This document shows, piece after piece, positions 23,534 through 35,700 of a DNA stretch of 64,000 nucleotides (position 1 is its first letter; the number at the start of each line of letters is the position of its first letter). Source of the DNA: Ascaris suum. Lineage: Eukaryota > Nematoda > Chromadorea > Rhabditida > Ascarididae. Under the pieces are notes generated by a model that saw only the letters and a program-made list of their open reading frames with translations, had not been told where the DNA came from and did no database searches. Made by a program: the position numbers and the translations under genes. The stretch lies in the NCBI GenBank assembly GCA_013433145.1, contig CM024176.1, forward strand, positions 4,832,849 to 4,896,848. Direction: 5' to 3'.

Positions 23534-26500
23534 CTGGTGTGCTTAGCTGCAAGCGATCCAGCGCCTCCCCAGGTTGCGGATGGGGGAACGGCCGTCGGAT
23601 ACAACGGTTACCAGCGAATATACTGAATTAGCGGGGGCGGACGAGCAGCGGCGTAATCCAACAGGGTGTGGCTTGACTGACGGTGGCGCGTCATTCTCAC
23701 GTAAAAAGCCACAATGCCCGTTGACTGATTCGTGTCACAACGAGTACCGTCCGCCGTAAAAGACCGCAGCTCCCTCTGCCTTGAGGCTAATCCTTGGGTG
23801 GATAAAGGCTAGAAGAGTCAACTCCGAAATAAAATCACCCCTCTGCCTTGAGGGTAATTCTTGGGCGGATAAAGGCTAGGAGAGCTCACTCCGAAATAAA
23901 AGCATCCAGCGGCTATAGGGTCAAGAGGGCCAGCACCCCGAATGGCATTGCCGCAAAAGTTAATTTGCTAAAAAACCGAATACGTATTATCCAAATGTCT
24001 TTCGGAATAGGACTTCTGGACCGGTTGGCCAACGAGTAAAGAACAACGGAATGGTTAAAGTCTTCCTTGCTTCACGCAATGTCAGAACTTTGTCTTCAGA
24101 TCTCAAAATTGACACGCATCTTGACGTCACGGCAAACATAAAAGCCGATGTAGTTGGCATCTGTGAAACAAGAAGAAGCAGTGATCTGGTGGCGGAATGG
24201 CACATGGGTGACCAAGTTTTCTTGGGTAGAGCATTCGACTGCAAAACGAGAAATGGAGGGGTTGAGTTTATTGTAAGAAAAGAAATGGTGAAGCACATCA
24301 AAAGTTGCGACCTCATTTCACCTAGGATTGCAGTTTTGATCCTGAGGCTGACGGGACGCCGCACAATAAAGATTATTCAAGCACATGCACCAGCGCAAAA
24401 CAAGAATCAAATTCCGGAAGAGGCTGATGAAGATATTGAAGGGTTCTACCAAGAATTAGAAGAGGCCATGCAAGTCAGATCAACCTACATGGTGATTCAG
24501 GGCGACTTCAACGCTACTGTCGGAAAGAAGATAAACAAAGCGAAGGCTGCGTTGGAGGTTTCGGAATGGGTATAAGAAACAAAAGAGGATCCCGCCTTAT
24601 AACTTTCGCTGTTAGCAACCACTTGAACATTATGAATACTTGTTTCCAGAAGAGCGAAAAAGGCAGTGGACTTGGAGAAGCGCTGATGGTCGGACTTTAA
24701 ACCAAATTGATTTCGTCTTGACTGGCACAAAGTGCATTTTTCTGATGTATCAGTTATGGGAGAAAAGATTATTAGCACGGGTTCAGATCATCGGTTGCTA
24801 CGCTCAACATTAATGTTGAACGCTAAACGTGAAAATGCGATATTGAAGAATGGATGTCCCCCAAGAAGAAACCTAAATGCCGATACGTTCTCGAATCTGA
24901 TGGAAACTATCGACTTCTCGATGAACTGCACAAATAGTGATAAAGACTATGAGTTGGTCGCTAACATTCTGAAGGCAGCGGACCTTGCAAGTGAAGTGAA
25001 GAAATCCTACCAACAAGGAAAAGACGTATCCGACACACTACGCTGTTGCTGATGAGAGTTAGAGCCCAACGAATAGCAGATGGCACTGCAATCGGAGAAG
25101 ACTACAAAGCATTGTGCAAAGAGATCAGGAAAAGTTTACAATCGGATTATGACGAATATCGGAAGATAAAGCTAAGGGAGACTGCACAGAAAGAAAAAAG
25201 TATCAAAAGAATCGGAAGGGAGTTACAGCTGAAAAGAAAATTGCCTATCGCACTGAAAGATGCCGACGGAAGACGTACCACACATAGAATAAAAATGAAA
25301 GGAATCTGTGAAAAACTCTATAGTGAATGTATGCATCTAGGGTGAAGATAAACGAAATTAAACCGCATATCAAAAAAGAAGAAATTCCAGTTGTAACATG
25401 GGACGAGGTAGAAGTTACCATCAAGAAGATGAAGCCCAACATATGCCCCGGAATTGACAGGATAACAGCAGAATACTTAAAAGGCTATTTGCTTCAAAAG
25501 GCAATAGCAGAAAGATTTACGTTCTATTTAAAAAAAAAAGGTGCGATTACGAAAGACTGGTCAACTTCGAAAACTGTGCTGTTGAAGAAAAAAGGCGATT
25601 CAGAAGATCTCGGTAACTATCGCCGATAACACTCCTGTCTCAGCTAAATAAGTTGTTCACAAGACTGTTGTTGCAGCGAATATCCCATCAACTGGAACTC
25701 AGCAGAGAACAAGCGGGATTCAAAGCTGGATACTCCACTCAAGATCATATTCACGTCTCAGTCAGTTGTTGGAGAAGAGCAAAGAATATCAGCGGCCGGT
25801 ATGTTTAGCTTTCGTCGACTATCGCAAAGCGTTTGATTCTGTGGAAACCACCGCTATAATCAACGCGTTACACGAAGCTGATGTAAACCCTGCTTACGTC
25901 GACATCGTAAAACTCATTGGTGAAGAAAGCACGAGTGACATAAAGCTTTTATCCGAAATGTGTCATATACAAATAAATAAAGGAGTCCGTTAAGGAGATA
26001 CGACCTCCCCGACGCTCTTTGCAGCAACCTAGAATCTGTTTTTCAAAAAATGATTCACCAGGGCGGAATTATGATTGATGGTGAAAAGCTCACTCTCCTG
26101 CTCTATGTGGACGACTGCGTACTTTTTGCAAATAACCCTACGGAACTGCACCAAGACCTTCAACAACTAAAAGACCTCTCAAAAGAAGTTGGGTTGAGGT
26201 GAATTTAACGAAGACAAAGTGGATGAGAAATGAATACTGCATCTCGGGGATCATTCGCACAAATGAAACAGAGATTGAAGAAGTTAAAGATTACATATAT
26301 CTAGGAAGAAGATTTCAATCAAACGATCTCGCTAATGGCGAATGGATAAGAAGGCGCAGAGCAGGGTTGGTCGCTTCAATAATAACCGCACCGTACTTAC
26401 CGATCAGGTCCGCCAATGAACATCAGCGCATCCATTTTTAATTCTACTGTATTGCCGGCAATGTTGTATGCCTGTGAAACATGGGCTAGAACAAAGAACG

Positions 26501-26885
26501 ATGAAGAGAAGTTTGCTGTAACGGAAAGAGCTATGGAAAGAAGAATCTGCGGAGTTGCCGCAGGAGACAAGGTTAGTATCGAGGAACTGAGACAAAGAAC
26601 GGGCGTGTGTGATGTGGTAGACGAAATGTATGCAGCAAAAAGAAGATTGGCTGGACATGTTGCTCGATTGCAAGACAACAGTTTGGACATTGCGGTTAAC
26701 AAACTGGCTCCCGAGGAACCACAAACGACCTCAAAGAAGACCACATACAAGAGGGGACGAGCCAATGGTGAAACTATTCGCGCAACGATGGAAGCAGAAA
26801 GCACAAGACAGGATATTTTGGCGTTCGGTGGACTTGCGCTCACGGCTGCAGCTACGACAGGTCGAAAGGTGAAAGGTGAAAGGTG
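23534..26885 (+). mobile_element. RTE-like non-LTR retrotransposon (LINE), inactivated
   Basis: A 3352-base insertion. The 5' region (23534-24050) carries two tandem copies of a roughly 68-base unit (23771-23838 and 23840-23908). The apurinic-type endonuclease is at 24051-24575: ASRNVRTL, a CETRRSSD segment and GDFNATVG. The motif WTWRSADGRTLNQIDFVLT is readable around 24664-24724 in a shifted frame. Reverse transcriptase segments follow: KPNICPGIDRITAEYLKG near 25434, FVDYRKAFDSV near 25810, and a YVDD catalytic box at 26104-26115. A C-terminal ACETWARTKN block (26416-26886) completes it. The 3' end is a GGTGAAA repeat (26866-26885), as in many RTE elements. Several frameshifts and stops interrupt the single ORF, so it cannot encode an active protein. 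The endonuclease plus RT order and the NVRTL and WTWRS motifs point to the RTE clade. Confidence 0.9.
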
Positions 26886-26898
26886 AATGGACCTCACA
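26886..26898. repeat. Right target-site duplication of the LINE
   Basis: Exact repeat of 23521-23533, continuing directly into sequence that matches copy 2 from 38994. Confidence 0.93.
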
Positions 26899-28676
26899 GT
26901 TTAATAGGTTTTCATGGAATTACCACAGCTGGAGATGGCCTCCGAAAAAATTCCAATCCGACATCCCGAAGACCGTTTGATGGCCGCAGAATTTGGAGTC
27001 ACTTGTAGTCGGGCTAATGCAGCTGCAAAGCACTTTTGAAAACATCAAGTGGCGAGTTGAAAATGTCGCAGTTGTGCATATCATTGCAACATTTCAGTGA
27101 ACTTCGACAGCTATTGATGCAAAATATAGGTACCGCACTTACTTTATAGATTACTGTGATTCGGTTGAGTAAGAGTTGCAATAATTGAATTTCTCAACAC
27201 TTTACATGGTTTCAGTTCATATGAGCATTTATATGCTCGTCACACATAATTTTATAGCGATTCGCTTCTGAGTGACTTTGAGCCGTAAACTGAAAAGATC
27301 CAGAGCTTTTTCATGCTTCGTGTAATCACTCAAATTGCGCAATCAAAACAATTTTCCGATATTTCTTCAGAAGTGGGCGATGGAAGTTGAAAAATCAGAA
27401 ATTGTCACTCACTGCAAATGGCCATCTCTCTACGCCCTTTTGCAAATTTGAGTTTCTGAATCACATGAGTAGCATATCATGTATATGTGTTTGTATGTGT
27501 CCGCTTCTATGTTCGATATCTTCAATTCGGGAGGCACCGAAACTTCGTAATTTGGTGAGTCTATTATGGATTAAAGGTTATCTCTTTATGCCACATTCCA
27601 CCTTGAATCATCGAAATCGAGAAAAGTTATAAACGTGCGAAAAATCTGTGCATATTTCAGACCCGCTTTTCGTTCGAAGCCTAACAAATCCAACGAATAG
27701 ACTGGGAAGCGTGCCAGAACTGGCGTGATACGCACCTCTGCGATCCCCGACTGACCGCTTCTAGAAGTTATCAATAAGTAGCAAATATGCGGAATGCTGC
27801 CTTCGCATTTTACTTAACCTGACCGCTCGCGGAGATCTTCTGAATGAGATTCTCTCTATTTTAATGCGAATGGCGTTAGGGGAAAAGCAGCTTATATAAG
27901 ATACGTGAGAGCATTCCCTATTTAAATTTTCTTAGCTTCTTTTAATCTTGAAGGGTTGATGCCAATTGTAGTACTGGATGCAGTCCTACGATGCAAAATA
28001 CAGGTGGAATTTGCTTCTGTTATTATCGAGTTAAAACTGAGAGGAGGTGGGGGGACAGACAGACATCAACAGTCCAGATAGGATGCTGGCATAATGTGCT
28101 TTGCACGCTACAGTGGAATGAAGTAAGCTTTAATCATCTATCTCGGTGACTTCTTGTAAAGAATGTGCATGAGAGTGGTGAAATGCATGCTCTTGCAAAA
28201 GCAGGTGTGCGCACAGAAAATAAACGCTGAAATAAACGCTCAAACAAAATATTAAGTCATCAACACAAAGGGTATTTACCACAAATATTTTCTATTTTGA
28301 TAGCTTTTGCTGACGACAATTTGGAGAGTCTTTGCGTTGCTGAAAGCAGTTCGTGTTGTTCACTTCGAGATGTGTTGACGTATCGAAAGAGAAAAAGAGT
28401 GCATGAGATGAGGTCACATTTTTTTTTGCAAACAGCATTTTCCAGCTTCGGTGAAGAATTTTTTTCTCAAGTTTTGCTTTTGCATCATGCTAAGAATGCA
28501 AAGAATAATTTCCTCCCAAAATTACTTTTCGAAATCTCACCTCCGTTTTAATTTTTTACGGCTAGACTCGAAATCCATCGAAGGCAATAAACAATCTCTT
28601 CATCCCTTTCCCTACCTGCTTAACCGGAAGCTGCAGCACGCTGGTGCTTAACTGTGGTTTATTTTATTTTTTTCAG
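26899..28676. other. Non-genic right part of copy 1 and unique spacer
   Basis: 26899-27630 is nearly identical to 38994-39782, except that copy 2 has about 60 extra bases near 39104-39170. 27640-27960 is weakly similar to the DNA after 39782. 27960-28670 has no counterpart in the window. The open frames (27387-27632, 28297-28551) have no recognisable motif. Confidence 0.5.
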
Positions 28677-28857
28677 AGCAATATTTATGCAGTTTCATAT
28701 GAAGGCACCGCCTACCATCCGAATACGGAAGTGTTGTCCAGAGAAGCCATTGGTTGGTGAAGAGGCAGATAGCTTTATTCTGCTTAATTATGACCGTCTT
28801 ATTGGCACCTCGTTGTGCAGAAAAATTGATAATTTGTGTGCAATGCTTAAGAGCTGA
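28677..28857 (+). pseudogene. Orphan copy of the last mdt-17 exon
   Basis: This is the C-terminal MED17 exon with its TTTTTTCAG acceptor and TGA stop, identical in protein sequence to 14388-14568 ([15 protein letters not shown] near the start). No upstream mdt-17 exon exists in copy 2, and similarity to copy 1 starts at the acceptor, so the duplication breakpoint lies in the end of the preceding intron. On its own it cannot make MED17. It could be used as an alternative terminal exon only if the transcript read through about 14 kb. Confidence 0.88.
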
Positions 28858-28869
28858 ACTTCTTTTTTG

Positions 28870-29268
28870 TGTGCTGCTTTAATGAGTTTTGAAAGAGATC
28901 TCATCTCATTCAGTTTTATTTATGAGCGTTTCGTTGCCTTCCGATCACACACTTGATAACAAGGTGCTGTCGCGTAATACTGATTGGCAAGTTCGCCACA
29001 GTACTTTTATGTCACAGCACATTTTGTTGCTTGACCATCTCGCTGGCCGTTTGACGTGCTACCTCGAGTAACGGCTGTCTTGCATATTGTTGTTCTGTTT
29101 ATTAATGATAATGATAAAGCATCGAAAGTTGTTCATCCTGTTCTCGAATACCTAACACACTCGTGTCTAGACGTCAAGTTGCTAACCGGTGCTTCCGCAC
29201 GTGATTCAACATCATGTGATGTTAAGGGATGCGTTGCGTTCTTTCAAGTACCACTCGTGAAACCTTGA
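28870..29268 (+). pseudogene. Unidentified frame-broken coding remnant, copy 2
   Basis: Same pair of overlapping frames as 14578-14978, including the shared one-base frame break. It differs from copy 1 by very few substitutions (for example DHLAG for DRLAG) and one added T near 28920. Confidence 0.35.
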
Positions 29269-29823
29269 AGGAGGAATCTAAAGCAGTGCAGAGATGAACA
29301 TTTGTAATTCAGCGTTTGGAGTTCACCTTCATCCCCTTCAGCCCCTCTCCCTGTCGCGGAGGCTTCTGTGGGCTCTCTCATCACTGTGAGGGGTTTTTAA
29401 AAAGCTGTTCTTGCAATCAAGGCTGGAAAAATTCTTTATAGAGGCGCAGGAACGTGAGAAAACTCCGTGAAGAAGTATGCTCCAACAAGACACGCTGAAG
29501 GGAAGCGTGATGCATAGCTGTTAGTAGATAAACAGCAATTCCTTGCAAAAGGGGATACAGGGACACAACGTACATAATCAGAAAGGACAACCGGTGAACG
29601 GATAGTCCCTCAACGAGCTCATAAAGACATTCGCCCATATGTTGTCAAACAAAGCATCATTGTCTGATAGAATTACAAATAAAACACTGAAGGCGAAAAA
29701 AAATCCAACTGTGCCAGGATTTTTTTAACTGCACCATTTGAGGGGAAAACACTGAGAAATATGAACTTGCAAATGTGACGCGAAAAATGCGCCAAATCGT
29801 AGGCTCTATCTCAACTGTCCCGC

Positions 29824-30075
29824 GTGTCGGAATCCTTTGAACTTCGTATTTATACAAAACTTTACGTTTCAAATGAGGCCGAAATGCCATGTCTTCACAC
29901 TATATTTCGCGGTAATCTTCCAACAAAGACTCATTTAATCGATGTCATAGAAGAAATGGACCTCACAAAAGAGTACGAGGGTTCCTGCGCCATTTGCGCA
30001 TCTGCTCTGCATCACTTTTCCTACGCATTCGAAACAGTGCAACATTACCACGTTGACTATTCGCATGATCCCTAA
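29824..30075 (+). CDS. Intact 83-codon open frame, unidentified
   Basis: Open from 29824 (and upstream to a stop near 29802) to TAA at 30073-30075. It reads like coding sequence (LHTIFRGNLPTKTHLIDVIE, then EGSCAICASALHHF), but I do not recognise it and see no clear acceptor. The copy 1 counterpart has a stop and a frameshift, so either copy 2 is an expressed exon and copy 1 is broken, or both are remnants. Confidence 0.25.
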   Translation: MSESFELRIYTKLYVSNEAEMPCLHTIFRGNLPTKTHLIDVIEEMDLTKEYEGSCAICASALHHFSYAFETVQHYHVDYSHDP

Positions 30076-30408
30076 AGAATGGACGTAACATAGCTGAAAA
30101 ACGCTCACACCAGCTTTGACGCATAAGCTGGTCAGGCATTGAAATTTATGCTGCAGTAAGGTGGCAAGGTACTTCAAAGGACAATTATTCAAGTAATGCG
30201 ATGTTGCCTTAAGAGGTTGTGTTCAACTGTTTTGTGGACACGTCGTATGTTGGAAGGTATTTTACTGTGTCGTCAGGCAATGAAGAAAGGCATGGAAATC
30301 GCTGTGTGATAATGACGTCAAGAAAAGCAGTTCACTCCCAGTGCCGTTACGCCTCTCGGATATTCCGCACACGTTTTCCATATTATGCTGCAAGTTAATT
30401 TTTTATGG

Positions 30409-31640
30409 CAATATATCCTGTGTATGACTTATTTGTCTAATATATTTACATTGTGGTTTCGGAAGTGACGTTTGATCAGCGTCCAAATGAGTAGGTGAGG
30501 AGCACCCTTTTGAATTGATCAAGATATGACGAAATAGCAAATGCATAATTTGCAAAAGTTATGTCGAATAGACCTCACCGCCTAAAACTAGGTGAGAGAG
30601 AGGATGGCGAGATGGAACACGAAAATTTCCGCCAAAATAAAGCTCAAAATAAAGGAGAGTTGAATATGATGATGGTGATGTGTGTTCTGTTATGAGGTTT
30701 CAAGGTGACTTGAGTGTTGCCGGGTCGCACTTCTCTTTGAGTTCTTAGTCGTTTTGTTTTCAAACTGTTTCAGTTGTTTTCACTTGTTCCGCAGTTAAAA
30801 GCAACAAGTAGTTGGTGGCGCCCGTTATGCAGTTATAAAAAAATGAGACGTGCTCATTAGAGGAGGTTTTGCTCCCAACACAAATTTCTCTCAAGAAATC
30901 TTCCATCGATAAGATCTCATTCAGGTTGGACAATGTTGAGATGTTCAGAAATACGCGTGTTCCTCTCAGTCATCTTCTTTTCTGCAAACGTTCCAACGCG
31001 AATGGAGCACTCAGTTTGCTACTTCCCAACCAAAGGATGAGTGTGTTCAAAAATGGAGCGCCAATTCATGACTTTACCCGTAGTCACTCATTGTCAGCAA
31101 TCATATGCATATTCTGCTCACCTCCAGTTATAATTTGACGTCGTTTCATACATTACTCGACATCTCGTCAGCACTGAAAATGGACGTTGAAGAAATTGGC
31201 AGTGATTTAACAAGTCAACTTTTCCGTTGATTTTAACAGTCATTTTATCCCACTTTATATCTACACACTATGGGAGAATACTGCTAGATTTCTGTCACAC
31301 TGAGTGTTAAAACTGAGTGAACGGCGAGTGGTCGTACTTCTTCGCTCGTGCTTAAAAAAAGCCAATTTGAAACGAGATGAAACTCAGAAGTGTATCAAGA
31401 GATGACAATCCTACGTCCCATGCCAAATGAATATCAAAACATTTAGCAAGTCGTTAATAAATTGGGAAATATCCTGAGATTCGTTGGCACATTTTATGCG
31501 TCGTTTGCAACCATCATCCTTCATAAAAATGATTTACAGCATCACCTTTATTACCTTTATTATTTTATAAAACCTTCAACAAAAACCTTTAAAATTCGAC
31601 AAATATGTCGCTGAATGAATTGCTTTATAGTATTTTTACT
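30409..31640. other. Diverged non-coding part of copy 2
   Basis: Counterpart of 16120-17394, with many substitutions and indels. No frame is conserved between copies. Confidence 0.5.
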
Positions 31641-32063
31641 CATATCAATCCCGACGGTCAGTTTCAGTTGAATGAACCTACCAAAGCAAATGAAAATTCA
31701 TTTTTAAATGAGACATTTTTGGATCGTTTATATTTCATTCGAACGAAATCGGCATTTTTGTCTTCGTTTCAACCTCGAGAAAATTTTCACTACTGCCAAC
31801 AGAATTGAAACTTTGGAACTAACTTCTCATCCGTCGTTTTGGATGCATTATTTTTATCAGTTGTTTGCTTAGTCGTTTCGTCGTTTTCTTATTGTTCAAT
31901 ACAGGTTCAATATCCAATTGCATTCCTGTAAAAGTGGATTATAAATTTTTGTGGACACAACTCATCCTTTATGGTTTCGAAGAAAACAGTTGTGCAAAAT
32001 CGACGTACATGAATGTCACTTATGGCCGAAAATGCCACATTTAATTTACAGCTTACAATTTGG
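31641..32063. repeat. Near-identical tract shared with 17395-17819
   Basis: See copy 1. A one-base difference (GTCGG against GTCG near 31883) breaks the + frame that follows in copy 1, and the - strand acceptor CATTTTCAG of copy 1 is TTTTCGG here. If this tract holds the aquaporin tail exon, copy B must use another AG, for example the one after CCATA near 32022. Confidence 0.4.
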
Positions 32064-32757
32064 AAGAACGATGAATGACATGATGGAGAGCGAGAGCAAT
32101 GTTGACTACAGCAATCAAACGTTCCAAAAATTTCTTCCATTATAACGTTCCTCCAAATACCAGCAGTTTCATGCATCTGGGTAATCCCACTGCTTGCCAA
32201 AATTTGCTCTCTGTTGTTAACCACTAAGACGTCTCACGCAGCCTAATCGTTTCAGTGTTCACCTTTTACTGATCCTCCAAGATCATTTGCTTGCATAACA
32301 CAACATAGTATTATGAGTAAAAAGCTTGCAAACTATCTACTGGTGTTTTTGGCAAAAGAAACATAAATGCACTTTGCAGCCAATAAATATAGACAAAAAT
32401 GTCACAGCGGCAATGCTTTTCATGGCATCCGTGCTCTTCACATGACGATCGATGAAGAGTGGGCTAGGAATGCAATCCGAAGAAATAAAAAGCACAGTGT
32501 CAATCAGATGCTCGTGATGCAACTAAATAAGTGTTTCGCAAATTACAGCTGCTGATATTAGCAGGCAGGAAGAATTATAAATCGTAATAGGTAGAAGGGA
32601 AGGACAGGCAACAGAGGAAGAAGTCAAAAAATTCTCTTTCGGAGGAAAACAGCTGCTAAAAACACCACACTATGCAATTTTGATTGCTTTGACAATCGTC
32701 ATTTTCAAAAGAGTCGTGCAAATCCAGCACGCCTTGAACCAGAGAGAAACAACTTAC

Positions 32758-35700
32758 CAATACATAGCTGATATATCCATGCACCGACAACCGCTCCTAT
32801 CATTGGTCCCAACAATGGAATCCAAAACCACGTATAATTACGATAACTAAAAATGTATCAATATTCAAAGGTCCTATTGGGTCTTAATGAAAACCGTACA
32901 ACGCATAATTGTGGCACAAACTGTTAGGGATCAGAACGTGTGGGGTCAACGGATTTCCGTTTATTAGATTAGCAACGTCGCCTTTGGCAATATGCTTAGT
33001 GGAATGTTCCAAGTTGTTTAAACGATTAAATGTTAAAACAGATGGCTGTGATCAATGCTCGTGTGCATACCAATTTGTTTTCCTTATTTGCTTCTCCCTG
33101 GGTATTGAAATGTACGTACGTGGAAGAAGAATATGATGAAACTTGATGGGCAGTGCATCAAGTACAACAACTCGGCTTTAAAGCAAGTTGTTGCATATGT
33201 CTGGCATAAATATGACAATTTCACCTGCAAATGGCCGAAAACTATTCTTTGGAAATCGAATAGCATCACCTGTTGATTGCTTGTCCGTTCCATAAAATTC
33301 ACTTCTCTGCGTAGACAGTTAAGTGCACTCTTGTTCTTAACGGTTATATGCTTGGTTTGAACCGCACAAAACATACTTAAATGCTTAGATTTAAAGACGA
33401 CTTTTTCATTTAATGCTCAGGCCATTTCTTAAAAACGAGCCAACATACCTGAATGTTTCAATCCCCCATCCAGCAAACAACGTAAATAATCGAGGGCCCA
33501 GGTCTCTTGCAGGATTGATCGCATAGCCAGAATTCATCCCAACGGTCATACCAATCAACGCAACAAGTAAGCCGATCAACAAAGGTTGAAGGTGACCCGG
33601 AATTTTGTTCTTCTTATCTGTTATAAGGCTTACGCAGATGCATAGAAACGCAGTTCCGATAATCTGCAGTTCAATTTGTTAATTACTAATTGTTGAGATG
33701 AAAGAAACAGTAATTTATTCTTCCAAGTAGTATCAAATGTTTTAGAATTGTTTACTAACACATCGGATCTTGCGATCATGCCGGTCTCAAAATCTCATAA
33801 CGTATCTTCACGTACACAATCATAAAAGCTATCGCATATAAACGTTCAAAATGCACAAATTCTACCTCTAAAATCGGAACGCTGTCAGCATAGCATAACT
33901 TTCGAATATATTTTCCTATCGCAGAATATCAAAGAAACGAATTCTTAGACAATACTTTTCATGTCGACGGTAGAGCAATAACGTCGACATGAAGACATCG
34001 CTTCACAGAAAATAGCGATGGAGAACATTGGAGGGAAAAACAGGAAAAGCGAACGAAGAGAGAAGAACATCACAATGACACGCTTGTTCCCCTCCCTGCC
34101 TCCACTTTAAAAAGAAATCCGTCTGTCATACATGCTCCTGCATGGAATAATCAGTATGCTTTATCAAGGCTTGGCAACTTGAGCAAAACATCTGTGCAAT
34201 ACGGAAGTGAAAATGCCGGTGAATGTTTTGCCATACCTGATCGACCAGACCACCAATAACTGTGAGATATGGTTTCGGATACGTGGCGAATATGCCAGCT
34301 GTTGCTAACGGTCCTGATACTTGTCGTTCTCCTCCATCGAAGTTCATGAATGCATCTTACAGAATTCCACATGAATATTATTTTTGAATTCCAGTCGAAT
34401 TAAATAATAAACACAAAGAAATTTACTCATATCTTTTCTATAGTGATTCTTTCTCTTTATATGTATTTTATGCTTTTCAAAGTTACTTTGTTCTGTTTTT
34501 ATAAATCACATTGTTCACATGATAGACTTTTCTATTCTTATATTCGACAAATTCTTTATTCTTCGATTTATACCGCAGTTATGTGACAAGTTCGATGTGT
34601 GATGCCGGTACAAGAATGTACGATTTCGGCTCAGACCACATACATCGGCCTGCCATTTCGTCGATGAAATGAAAGGACACATCGTGTGTAGTTTTGACTC
34701 GACGCTGACTGTATATTGGTTATTGCCTTTCGACGTCAACTGAGTGTACTTACATTATGCTGGTTTGATCACCTATATTCGAACACCAATTGTTTCCTAG
34801 TTGAAAAACAACGCTCATGGCTGATTCATCAGAGAAAAAGCAAACCGTAGTAGGTTAGGAATGTGAAGGCCGCTCCAACGAATGCGCCCACAGTCTGCGC
34901 GATACTATAGACGACACATCTTGGTCCTGATAGTCGGCCCATCGTGAATAAGAAGAATGAAACCGCTGGATTCAGATGACTTCCTTAAACAACGCTCATT
35001 TTAAAGTCACACTGACACTGTTCCGAAGAGGAAATGCTGTGCATTGTTTTTCAACTGCACCGCTTTCGTTAATTTATTTCTTTGGCCGTTAATTAGAGCA
35101 CATCTAGCCTTTTTTTCTATTTGCCAGACTAGATGAAAAAGTTGTTTTTTTTTAAATCCACTAGTGAGCTGAAGCACGATCTAGGAACAAATATCCATTT
35201 ACTGGCACATTCCCACCACTTCAGAATAGCAGATTAAGTTGGCATAGCATCATATCCATCTATCGACCTGACGATTTTAAAAAAGCAATCGTTGTATCAC
35301 GTCCATAACGGAATAGGTCAAGAAAGCTAAAATTTAATTCCATGTCAAGCAGACAAATGATGACCAAGGTTCGGACAGGTCTAGTGGGCGAAGGCACTTG
35401 TCTATTTCAGTGCTGCTAAAGGCCGTTCTTTCCTTCTTCGTGCTCTTTTTATGTCACTAGGCAATAGCGCTAAACAGGCTATAAGAGGTGAACAAATGGA
35501 TTTAATCACCGGATATGTTGAAGCCTGCATATACCGCAAAGGCGAGCGCTAAACCCCATCCCAGGTTCACTCCAAGCCATGTGTTGTTTGCCTCGTTCGA
35601 AAGAATAAACTGTGCAACTGCAGAGCAACCACCAAACTGAAAGCAATGAGTGATGATAGGCGTAACTCGAGTATGAGAATGCAACTTGCAATAATGAAAA

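Larger units (their letters stand above)
14388..28676. repeat. Tandem segmental duplication, copy 1
   Basis: Copy 1 of a large direct duplication. It starts at the acceptor of the last mdt-17 exon and carries aquaglyceroporin A. By eye, three tracts are nearly identical to copy 2: 14388-16119, 17395-17819, and 23284-23533 plus 26886-27630. The DNA between them is clearly diverged, with aquaporin exons better conserved than introns. Similarity fades after about 27.64 kb; 27.96-28.67 kb appears unique. Copy 1 has two insertions absent from copy 2: about 17835-18732 and the LINE at 23534-26885. Confidence 0.9.

Noticed and set aside
23987..24364. 125-codon - strand frame
   Set aside because: Antisense shadow of the LINE endonuclease domain.
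26397..26897. 166-codon - strand frame
   Set aside because: Antisense shadow of the LINE C-terminal region on the + strand.
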